A stretch of DNA of 21,208 nucleotides from CAZMGT01 sp964565895 (lineage in GTDB: Bacteria; Armatimonadota; Zipacnadia; UBA1398; CAZMGT01): contig CAZMGT010000062.1 in NCBI GenBank assembly GCA_964565895.1, forward strand, positions 1-21,208, written 5' to 3'. Both the position numbers and the translations under genes were made by a program. The notes below the pieces were generated by a model. It worked only from the letters and a program-made list of their open reading frames with translations. It was not told the origin of the DNA and searched no databases. Below, in pieces: positions 15,244-21,208 of this stretch (positions are counted from its first letter, which is position 1; each line of letters begins with the position of its first letter).

Positions 15244-15417
15244 CGGGGTCGTCTCCTGGCTTCCGGCTGCGCCGGCGGCGCCTTCGCGCCGGCCCGACCC
15301 GCGCCTTCCCAGCTTACGCCAGTGGCTTTGTGCGGGCCGTCTCGCCGGTCACAGTTGCGGGGCAGCGACGGATTTGCACCGTCTTCCGTTACCCCGAACG
15401 CTTCGGCCTGGCTTGTT
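15244..15417 (-). ncRNA. Cobalamin (B12) riboswitch
   Basis: The minus strand has the conserved cobalamin-riboswitch elements in order: GGTGCAAATCCGTCGCTGCC followed by CCGCAACTGTGACCGG (15380-15345), the invariant GCCACTG (15326-15320), and GCCAGGAGAC near the 3' end (15260-15251). The variable GC-rich arm lies between the last two. The RNA binds adenosyl- or other cobalamins and normally represses downstream genes when B12 is plentiful. It starts just after a promoter and ends about 45 nt before the receptor's start codon. No terminator-like T-run follows, so the expression platform appears translational. The exact ends are estimated. Confidence 0.95.
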
Positions 15418-15423
15418 TGCGGG

Positions 15424-15452
15424 AGTGTAGCACTTCGCCCGCGCGGCGTCAA
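15424..15452 (-). promoter_or_regulatory. Sigma70-type promoter of the B12 operon
   Basis: On the minus strand TTGACG (15452-15447) and TACACT (15429-15424) are separated by exactly 17 bp. Transcription would start near 15417, immediately before the riboswitch. Both the match and the position fit a housekeeping promoter. Confidence 0.75.
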
Positions 15453-15568
15453 CAGGGGCGGGCAAAAGGCCGTTCCTCGCCCGCTGTTCCTCCGCCGGGG
15501 CAGGCGCGCGGCGCCGGGGCGAGAATTGCGAGGCGGCTAATTTGCAAGAGGCAGAAGGGAAGCAAACG

Positions 15569-16969
15569 ATGCGCGAAGCCGAAGCAAGCGTCGCCCTTGT
15601 TGCCGTGCTCTGGCTGCTTGTTTGCGCGGCGCCTGCGCTTGGCCTTTCCGCGCGAGGGCCGCTGCGCGTGCACGAGAAAAACCCGCGCTATTTCGACGAT
15701 GGCACGGGCCGCGCGGTATATCTCACCGGCTCGCACACCTGGGCTAACTTCCAGGAGCGGGCGTATCCCGAGACGCCGCAGTTTGACTTCGAGGGCTACC
15801 TCGATTTTCTCGAAGAGCATAATCACAATTTCATTCGCCTGTGGACGTGGGAACACGCGGCGTGGATGCAGTTTACCGAGCGCAAGATCGTGTATTACCC
15901 CAACCGCTATGCGCGCACGGGCCCTGGGATGGCGCTAGATGGCCTGCCCCGGTTTGACCTGACGAAGTTTAACGGGCAACACTTCGCCCGCTTGCGCAGG
16001 CGCGTCGCCGCCGCGGCGGAGCGCGGGATTTACGTCTCGATAATGCTCTTCCAAGGGTTTAGCATCGAGCAAAAGGGCACGCGCGGCGTAGACCCGCGCC
16101 GCGGAAACCCGTGGGATGGGCATCCGTTTAACAAGGCGAACAACATAAACGGCATAGACGGCGACGCCAACGCCAACGGCGAGGGCGAGGAAACCCATAC
16201 CTTGGCCCTGCCCGCGATAACCCGGCTGCAGGAGGAGTACGTCAAGAAAGTTATCGACACGGTGAATCACTTGGACAACGTGCTTTATGAGATCTCTAAC
16301 GAAAGCCACGCGCAGTCCGTGGCCTGGCAGTATCGCATGATCGAGTTCATCCAGCGCTACGAGGCGCAAAAGCCCAAGCAGCACCCGGTGGGGATGACGA
16401 TGTGCACGCGGGGGAACAACGAGCAGTTGTTCGCCAGCCCCGCGGAGTGGATCTCGCCCGGCTCCTGGGGCGGCTATCGCGACGACCCGCCCCCCGCCGA
16501 CGGCCGGAAGGTAATCCTCAGCGATACGGACCATCTGTGGGGCATCGGGGGCAACTACGCTTGGGTGTGGAAGAGCTTTTTGCGCGGGCTTAACCCGATT
16601 TTCATGGACCCTTATCGCGACGCGCGCCTGGGCGGCAAGTACGACACGCGCTGGGACCTTTTGCGCAAGAACTTGGGCTATGCGCGGAGCTACGCCGAGC
16701 GTATAGACCTCGCTTCGGCCCTGCCCCACGGCGAGCTGTGCTCGTCCGGCTATTGCCTGGCCAACCCGGGCAGGGAGTATGTCGCCTACTTTCCCACCGG
16801 CGAGGGCACAGTAGACCTTACCGCGGCGAAGGGGGAGCTTGCCTGTGAGTGGTTTTCGCCGCGGACGGGAAAGAAAACGCCGGCGGGGAGAGTAAAGGGA
16901 GGGATGAAGCAGCGGTTTCGCGCGCCGTTTGCCGGCGATGCCGTGCTTTATCTCGCGGCGGCGGCCTAG
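15569..16969 (+). CDS. Exported DUF4038/apiosidase-like glycoside hydrolase
   Basis: The 466-residue product has a signal peptide (hydrophobic core 8-21, cleavage probably near ALG at 25) and a TIM-barrel glycosidase pattern: YLTGSHTWANF (51-61), EEHNHNFIRLWTWEHAAW (82-99), GIYVSIMLFQGF, NVLYEISNESH (237-247, with E245 as probable acid/base) and VILSDTDHLWG (315-325). The C-terminal 75 residues form a beta domain like the collagen-binding-type domain that ends many DUF4038 proteins. The loop DGDANANGEGEE (197-208) has acidic or Asn residues at 1, 3, 5, 7, 9 and 12, like an EF-hand calcium site. It probably cleaves plant or polysaccharide glycosides outside the cytoplasm; the linkage is unknown. 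ATG at 15569 is preferred over TTG at 15542 because AGAAGGGA lies about 8 nt upstream and the signal peptide begins there. Confidence 0.82.
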   Translation: MREAEASVALVAVLWLLVCAAPALGLSARGPLRVHEKNPRYFDDGTGRAVYLTGSHTWANFQERAYPETPQFDFEGYLDFLEEHNHNFIRLWTWEHAAWMQFTERKIVYYPNRYARTGPGMALDGLPRFDLTKFNGQHFARLRRRVAAAAERGIYVSIMLFQGFSIEQKGTRGVDPRRGNPWDGHPFNKANNINGIDGDANANGEGEETHTLALPAITRLQEEYVKKVIDTVNHLDNVLYEISNESHAQSVAWQYRMIEFIQRYEAQKPKQHPVGMTMCTRGNNEQLFASPAEWISPGSWGGYRDDPPPADGRKVILSDTDHLWGIGGNYAWVWKSFLRGLNPIFMDPYRDARLGGKYDTRWDLLRKNLGYARSYAERIDLASALPHGELCSSGYCLANPGREYVAYFPTGEGTVDLTAAKGELACEWFSPRTGKKTPAGRVKGGMKQRFRAPFAGDAVLYLAAAA

Positions 16970-16998
16970 CCCGCGCGCCGCAGCAAGGGAGCGAAGCG

Positions 16999-17262
16999 GT
17001 GGCTAAAGAGCAGGGCGCAAGCGACAAAAAAGGGATGGTTTGCGTGTGCATTCTCTCCGAGGTGGGCGATATTGCCCTCGCGGAGTCGCTGCTGCGCGCC
17101 GCAGACATTCCGTATTTCGTGCACGGCAGGCAGGCGTCGCAGCTTTTCGGGAGGTTCGTGCCGGTAATGAGCGCGCGAATAATGGTTCCCCCGGACCGCG
17201 CTGACGAGGCGCGCGAGCTGCTCGCGGATATCGCCGGCCGCGAGCCGGAGCGCGAGCAATAG
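16999..17262 (+). CDS. Small DUF2007-type protein
   Basis: This 87-residue protein fits the DUF2007 (putative signal-transducing) family: an opening strand VCVCILSEVGDIALAESLLRAADIPYFVHG, then a pattern ending VMSARIMVPPDRADEARELLADI, giving a beta-alpha-beta-beta-alpha ferredoxin-like fold. Members are small cytoplasmic proteins of uncertain function, sometimes fused to other domains. GTG at 16999 has AAGGGAG about 7 nt upstream; the longer in-frame opening at 16849 lies within the glycosidase gene. It starts 29 nt after that gene and may be co-transcribed with it. It converges with the membrane-protein gene, with 33 bp between stops. Confidence 0.8.
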   Translation: MAKEQGASDKKGMVCVCILSEVGDIALAESLLRAADIPYFVHGRQASQLFGRFVPVMSARIMVPPDRADEARELLADIAGREPEREQ

Positions 17263-17295
17263 CCGCCTGTGCGTTGCCCGGCGCCCGAGTGAGCA

Positions 17296-19341
17296 CTACG
17301 TAAACCAAATGATCTCCCCCACGTGCGGCCAGATGGCCTTGATTACGCCCCACACCACGCCGGCAAGGAAAAACTGGCCGATGGCCATCCCGAGGAAAAA
17401 CGGCACGAGGCGGCGATAAGCGGGCGCGCCGCCGAAGCGGATGATTAGGCTCTTGGCGAGCCAGGCCACGAAAAAGGCAAACCAAAGCTGGTGCCCCACC
17501 GTGGCCGCCATGACGAAGCCCAGCGGGCTGAGCGACGTGCGCAGCATTAGCCCGCGCACCATGACGAGCAGCGCGGCCATGCCAAACCCCACGCCCGCGG
17601 CCACGCTCCGCGGAATGTCCGGCCCCACCGGCGCGTCGATATAGCTCGAGGTCTGGTCCCACGCCTGGCGGCAATAGGTAATGCGCACCCCGCCCATAAC
17701 CGTATTCGGCCCGCCCGCGAGAACGTTTGTCCCGTAGTGATAGTACGTTTGGAGGAACATTACAAAAGCGAACAAAAGCCCGACAACGACGGCGCTGAGG
17801 CACACGTAGACCATCGTCTGCCGGCGCAAGCCCACCTCGTCGGCGAGCTTAAAGCTCTCTAGCTGATACACCGTCGCTTGGTTGTAAAACCCCCCGTGAA
17901 CGAGCCAGAAGAACGTCGTCCACACGCTCATTGTGCGCCACGAGCCGCCCACCTTAAACGGCCACACGCCAAACAGCGAAAACAAAAACGTCCGCCCCAC
18001 GCTGTGGGGCAGGGCCCAGACCGAGGGCGTGCCCGTCTCCGCGCGAATCCGGCCGTAGCTGATTAGCGCGGCGAAGAGCATGGCGAAGAACATCGCCGCA
18101 ACCCAAAGCGCCATCCCCGCGATGCGGCAAAAGGCGAGGATCGCGGCAATGCTTAGGACAAGCCCAAGCACCGCCGCGCGATAGGGCAGCGGCTCGCGCG
18201 AGTCGTCCACCGCGGGATCGTTGTAGAGCGCCTTGCGCCACACGCGACGCAGATGCTCGCGGGCGATGTAGAGCAGGAAGATGGCCATGGCGATGTGCCC
18301 GCCCATGCCCTGCTCCGTGGGGAACGGAAAGCCTGCCTGCTCATAGCCCACAGCGCGACCTATAACGGCGGCGAGGTTCTCCAGGCCGTAGAAGAACCAT
18401 ACGGAAAAGAGCGTCTCCAAGCTCATTAGGTAGCCCAAGCCGATAAGCTCCGGGCGATACCAAATGTTGACGTTGCGCAGGGCGTCGAGCGGCCGCTCGG
18501 TGAAGATCTGGCCGATCCAATATCGGTTGCCCGGGGCGGCCACCGCCGGGTTAAACCCGTGCAAAATGTTAAACCCGTGGAACAGTGCGACGAGGCCAAA
18601 GCCAATCCACGTATATGGGTTGGAGAGGAACGGCCTGCGGCCCCACGTGGGCTCGGTCTCCGTCATGGCCAAAGGGATCGAGGTTATCGCAAACGCTAGC
18701 CGCTCGCGCTCGGCCCACTGCGCGCGCAAAATGGACCAGATGCACAGCGCAGCGACCCAATATGCGACGAAAAACAAAAGCCACAGGGCAAGCGGCCCAG
18801 CCCACGCCCCATAGGGCGCGGCGCCCGTCTCGGAGCCTTCGAAAAATGTGCGAATAACCTCGTCGCCGCGCGGGCCGAACCAGGTGGGCAAGTACTGCTG
18901 CATTAGCTCATAGTTGTTCTGCGGGTCGGCGAAGTAGAAGGGGACCACGGGATAGGGCAAAAAAGCTTGGGTTACCCCTACCGCGGACATTACGCAGCCC
19001 ACGGAAATGAACACAAAGAGCACGGCAAGCTCCTGGCGGGAAAGCTCAAGCCGCCTTAGCCTGCGCCGCAGCAGCGGCCGCAAAACGGCGAACAAAATTA
19101 GCACGGCGAGCGCGGGAATGGGCGGCACGGACTCCGTTATCTGGCAGGTAAACGTAATCAGCTCGACCTGGCGGATCCACAACACGATGAGCGCGAGGAG
19201 GACAATGCCGACAACCGCGACGCGTGGGCTAATGCCGCCGTGGGCGGGGGTGGGCTGTGCCGCGCGCTGTTGCTGGGGAGCTGCTTTTTCCGCCAAGCTC
19301 TCACCGCGCCTGGCTCGGGCGCTTGGTATTATTCGGCGCAC
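17296..19341 (-). CDS. Large polytopic membrane protein, DUF6785-like
   Basis: The 681-residue protein has about a dozen hydrophobic membrane segments, the first near residues 41-57, and a charged N-terminal tail. Features such as FPFPTEQGMGGHIAMAIFLL (338-357) and ISYGRIRAETGTPS (427-440) recall the DUF6785/DUF6784 proteins, which look distantly like oligopeptide (OPT) transporters and are common in bacteria that scavenge carbohydrates. A transport role is likely, but the substrate is unknown. The start is uncertain: GTG at 19341 gives the length stated, and TTG at 19296 would give a shorter tail and still keep every membrane span. It lies next to the glycosidase and PAP2 genes, and diverges from PAP2, with about 140 bp between starts and no convincing promoter visible there. 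Confidence 0.75.
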   Translation of the reverse strand: MRRIIPSARARRGESLAEKAAPQQQRAAQPTPAHGGISPRVAVVGIVLLALIVLWIRQVELITFTCQITESVPPIPALAVLILFAVLRPLLRRRLRRLELSRQELAVLFVFISVGCVMSAVGVTQAFLPYPVVPFYFADPQNNYELMQQYLPTWFGPRGDEVIRTFFEGSETGAAPYGAWAGPLALWLLFFVAYWVAALCIWSILRAQWAERERLAFAITSIPLAMTETEPTWGRRPFLSNPYTWIGFGLVALFHGFNILHGFNPAVAAPGNRYWIGQIFTERPLDALRNVNIWYRPELIGLGYLMSLETLFSVWFFYGLENLAAVIGRAVGYEQAGFPFPTEQGMGGHIAMAIFLLYIAREHLRRVWRKALYNDPAVDDSREPLPYRAAVLGLVLSIAAILAFCRIAGMALWVAAMFFAMLFAALISYGRIRAETGTPSVWALPHSVGRTFLFSLFGVWPFKVGGSWRTMSVWTTFFWLVHGGFYNQATVYQLESFKLADEVGLRRQTMVYVCLSAVVVGLLFAFVMFLQTYYHYGTNVLAGGPNTVMGGVRITYCRQAWDQTSSYIDAPVGPDIPRSVAAGVGFGMAALLVMVRGLMLRTSLSPLGFVMAATVGHQLWFAFFVAWLAKSLIIRFGGAPAYRRLVPFFLGMAIGQFFLAGVVWGVIKAIWPHVGEIIWFT

Positions 19342-19482
19342 AGCAAACGGTTTCCCTGCGGCGCAGCGAGGCTGAGCAAACCCGCAGCGCGCGGCCGCGG
19401 GGGAAGGGCTTGTGCTGTGGGCGACGGTATATCCGTGGGCGGATGCGCTTGTTATAGCTCGCTTGCCGAAAGAGGGGAGCCA

Positions 19483-20211
19483 GTGGGCGAAAGTGCATGG
19501 GCGCGGTGCCGCGCTGCGTTGCGCCGGGCGCGCCTTCCCAAGCCACCGTGGTGGGCGGCGCTTGGCTGCGCGGCGGTGTTCGCGCTGCTCTTGCTCACGG
19601 ACGAGCAGACGCGCCGCGCGTGCGATGTGCTGTTTGAGATTCTCCCGCTGCGCTTTGCCGGATACTTTCTCAGCGAGCTGGTGGACTATCCGCTGCTGGT
19701 CGCCGCGGTGGTGCTTCTCGCCGCCTTTGGCGGGAGAGATGGGCGAAGGGCTGCCGCGGCGCTTGTTGTTGCTCTTGTTGCCCAGGCGATTTGCGTTGAG
19801 GTTCTACGCGACATAGCGGGCCGGGCGCGGCCGATGGTTAGCGGGGGAGCAACGGAGTTCCTCGGGCCCGCGCTGGGCGTGCCGGGGCACGATTCCCTCC
19901 CCTCGGGCCACGCGGCAACGGCGTTTGCCCTGGCCGTGGTTGTTGGCGCGTATTGGCCGCGCGGCCGCGGGGCGGTCTTTTGCTTTGCGGTCGCCGTAGC
20001 CCTAGCGCGGATTGTCGTGCGCGCGCATTTTTGGGCGGATGTTTTCCTGGGCAGCGCAATCGGGCTATATTGCGGCTGGCTCGCTGTGGTCAACGTTGCC
20101 CCTTTGCGCGGGGGCGAGCTTGCTGCGCTCTCGCGCCCAAGGCAGGGGCCGGAAAAGGGGAAGCGAGATGAGGCAGATATCGCCCAGCGAAAAGAACATG
20201 GGCAAAATTAG
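19483..20211 (+). CDS. PAP2-family membrane phosphatase
   Basis: The 242-residue membrane protein has about six hydrophobic segments and the three PAP2 motifs: RDIAGRARP (109-117, matching KxxxxxxRP but with Arg for the first Lys), SLPSGHAATAF (138-148, PSGH with the catalytic acid/base histidine) and ARIVVRAHFWAD (175-186, RxxxxxHxxxD with nucleophile H182 and D186). Such enzymes remove phosphate from lipid phosphates, for example phosphatidic acid or undecaprenyl diphosphate, on the membrane. The Lys-to-Arg change is conservative. GTG at 19483 is chosen because GAGGGGAG lies a few bases upstream; starts from 19240 on would overlap the divergent gene. Its 3' end overlaps the next gene by 44 nt, so the two are probably translationally coupled. 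Confidence 0.85.
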   Translation: MGESAWARCRAALRRARLPKPPWWAALGCAAVFALLLLTDEQTRRACDVLFEILPLRFAGYFLSELVDYPLLVAAVVLLAAFGGRDGRRAAAALVVALVAQAICVEVLRDIAGRARPMVSGGATEFLGPALGVPGHDSLPSGHAATAFALAVVVGAYWPRGRGAVFCFAVAVALARIVVRAHFWADVFLGSAIGLYCGWLAVVNVAPLRGGELAALSRPRQGPEKGKRDEADIAQRKEHGQN

Positions 20212-20968
20212 CCAAGCGCGAGTTCCCGAGGGGGCGATCGCTGCGTGGTGGCTGGGCCAGGCCGGGTTTGCCTTTAAAACCCCGGCGGGGACGGTACTTT
20301 TCGCCGACGCCTATCTCTCGGACAGCATCGGCGAGCGCTACGAAAGGGCGCGGCGCACCGTTCCCGTGCCCATCGAGCCCGAGGATGTGCGCTGCAACAT
20401 TTTCCTCTGCACGCACGACCACGGCGACCACCTTGACCCGGAGACGATCTCGCGCCTCAAGTACCGCGCCGAGATGACGTTCGTCGGGCCGCGCAACTGC
20501 GTTCGCCACTTTCGCGAGCTGGGCGTGCCCAAGCGGCAAATGGTGCTTCTTGAGGCCGGCGATGAGGTGCGCCTGGGCGATGTCACCTTGCACGCGACGT
20601 TTTGCGTGCCCAACGAGGAAACCGTGCTGGACAGCATTGGCTTTTTGCTGAGCACGCCCGACGGGCCGACGATCTACCACACCGGAGACACGGGGTATAC
20701 GCGGTTTTTGGGCTACTTGGCCAAGTACGAGATCGACGTTATGCTCACGTGCATCAACGGGCGGTTTGGCAACCTAAACATCCGCGAGGCGAGCCGCCTG
20801 GCCCAGCTCCTGCGCCCGGCGCTGGTCGTTCCGCATCACTTCGAGCTGTTCCGCTTTAACCAAGCCGACCCGCAGAAGTTCTGCGCGCGGCTCGCCGCCG
20901 ACGGCGTGCGCGCCAGGTGCCACATCCCGCGGCACATGAGAATGTTCCTCTGCCGCCGGCGAAAGTGA
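20168..20968 (+). CDS. UlaG-like metallo-beta-lactamase-fold hydrolase
   Basis: The 266-residue protein has the metallo-beta-lactamase metal site: THDHGDHLD (82-90, HxHxDH), IYHTGDTGY (169-177, Asp ligand) and PHHFELF (222-228, final histidine). The opening IAAWWLGQAGFAFKT is typical of the UlaG-like branch, whose named member hydrolyses L-ascorbate-6-phosphate lactone; the physiological substrate here could be another sugar lactone or a related ester. There is no signal peptide, so it is cytoplasmic. ATG at 20168 has GGGGAAG about 5 nt upstream and overlaps the PAP2 end by 44 nt; ATG at 20198 is a shorter alternative. It converges on the partial DUF1080 gene with 22 bp between stops. Confidence 0.85.
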   Translation: MRQISPSEKNMGKISQARVPEGAIAAWWLGQAGFAFKTPAGTVLFADAYLSDSIGERYERARRTVPVPIEPEDVRCNIFLCTHDHGDHLDPETISRLKYRAEMTFVGPRNCVRHFRELGVPKRQMVLLEAGDEVRLGDVTLHATFCVPNEETVLDSIGFLLSTPDGPTIYHTGDTGYTRFLGYLAKYEIDVMLTCINGRFGNLNIREASRLAQLLRPALVVPHHFELFRFNQADPQKFCARLAADGVRARCHIPRHMRMFLCRRRK

Positions 20969-20990
20969 CGCGCGGGCCTCGCGGGCGGGG

Positions 20991-21208
20991 CTAGTCGAGC
21001 AGCCTTATGCGAATGTTGCGATAGGCCACGGGGCCGTGGTCGCCTTGGATCATTAGCGGTCCGCGCGCCTTTTCTGGCCCGGGGAGCGCGGCGCGCGTGG
21101 GGCCGCCCACCTCGACGTTTTCGTGAATGACCACACCGTTGTGCACGACCTTTTCGAAAAGGGCGTTTTTAATCTTCTTGCCGTTGGCGTCAAACCGCGG
21201 GGCGCGGA
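20991..21208 (-). CDS. DUF1080 protein, C-terminal end only
   Basis: The minus strand from the right edge to the stop at 20991 encodes the last 72 residues of a DUF1080 (3-keto-disaccharide hydrolase) protein. The family's C-terminal signature is clear: KVVHNGVVIHENVEVGG, then ARGPLMIQGDHGPVAYRNIRIRLLD, the close of the jelly-roll domain. DUF1080 proteins are usually exported and cleave 3-keto-glycosides or bind glycans. The rest, including any signal peptide, lies beyond the window. Confidence 0.85.
   Translation of the reverse strand, partial: RAPRFDANGKKIKNALFEKVVHNGVVIHENVEVGGPTRAALPGPEKARGPLMIQGDHGPVAYRNIRIRLLD

Noticed and set aside
15162..15938. A 258-codon plus-strand frame across the riboswitch
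   Set aside because: It runs antisense through the riboswitch and receptor start and then out of frame through the glycosidase; its translation is Arg/Pro/Ser-rich with no domain.
19342..19482. TATAAC and TATATC strings as promoters for the divergent PAP2 and membrane-protein genes
   Set aside because: No matching -35 box at 16-18 bp could be found on either strand.

Overview
The window is GC-rich bacterial DNA from an organism with an outer membrane: it encodes a TonB-dependent receptor, TonB, a probable surface lipoprotein and Sec/Tat-exported proteins. ThuA, DUF1080 (seen at the right edge), a Tat-exported Gfo/Idh/MocA protein, a DUF4038-like glycosidase and a DUF6785-like membrane protein are typical of carbohydrate-scavenging bacteria such as Planctomycetes, Armatimonadota, Sumerlaeota or Hydrogenedentota. 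No marker gene settles the phylum. A run of exactly 100 Ns (4972-5071) is a scaffold gap, so this is probably a draft or metagenome assembly. Many starts are GTG or TTG with a good Shine-Dalgarno.

Left part (1-4971): a metallophosphoesterase cut by the left edge (minus) and a small cupin (plus) diverge from a short intergenic region. Two exported helical-repeat proteins then face away from each other (1392-2477 minus, 2725-4854 plus). They share a conserved segment and look like diverged paralogues. The gap follows and hides the start of the next gene, a LolA-like exported protein (5072-6061).

Middle (6456-11091): a tight four-gene operon of ThuA-like protein, galactokinase-family GHMP kinase, inositol-monophosphatase-type phosphatase and a Tat-signalled Gfo/Idh/MocA protein with GH109-like motifs. 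Gaps are 18 to 30 nt. All of the last three depart from family consensus at key motifs. This looks like a dedicated, perhaps undescribed, route for an unusual sugar or glycoconjugate.

B12 region (11103-15452, minus): a sigma70-type promoter, a clear cobalamin riboswitch with a visible Shine-Dalgarno-sequestering hairpin, a BtuB-like TonB-dependent receptor, a YncE/YVTN beta-propeller probable lipoprotein (BtuG-like in architecture and position) and a TonB. This forms a compact B12-capture operon.

Right part (15569-21208): an exported DUF4038/apiosidase-like glycosidase with an EF-hand-like loop, a small DUF2007 protein, a large multi-span DUF6785-like membrane protein (minus), a PAP2 phosphatase overlapping an UlaG-like metallo-beta-lactamase-fold hydrolase, and the C-terminal end of a DUF1080 protein (minus) cut by the right edge. 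Glycan breakdown and sugar-derivative handling are the common theme. No tRNA, rRNA, CRISPR array, insertion sequence or prophage gene was seen.
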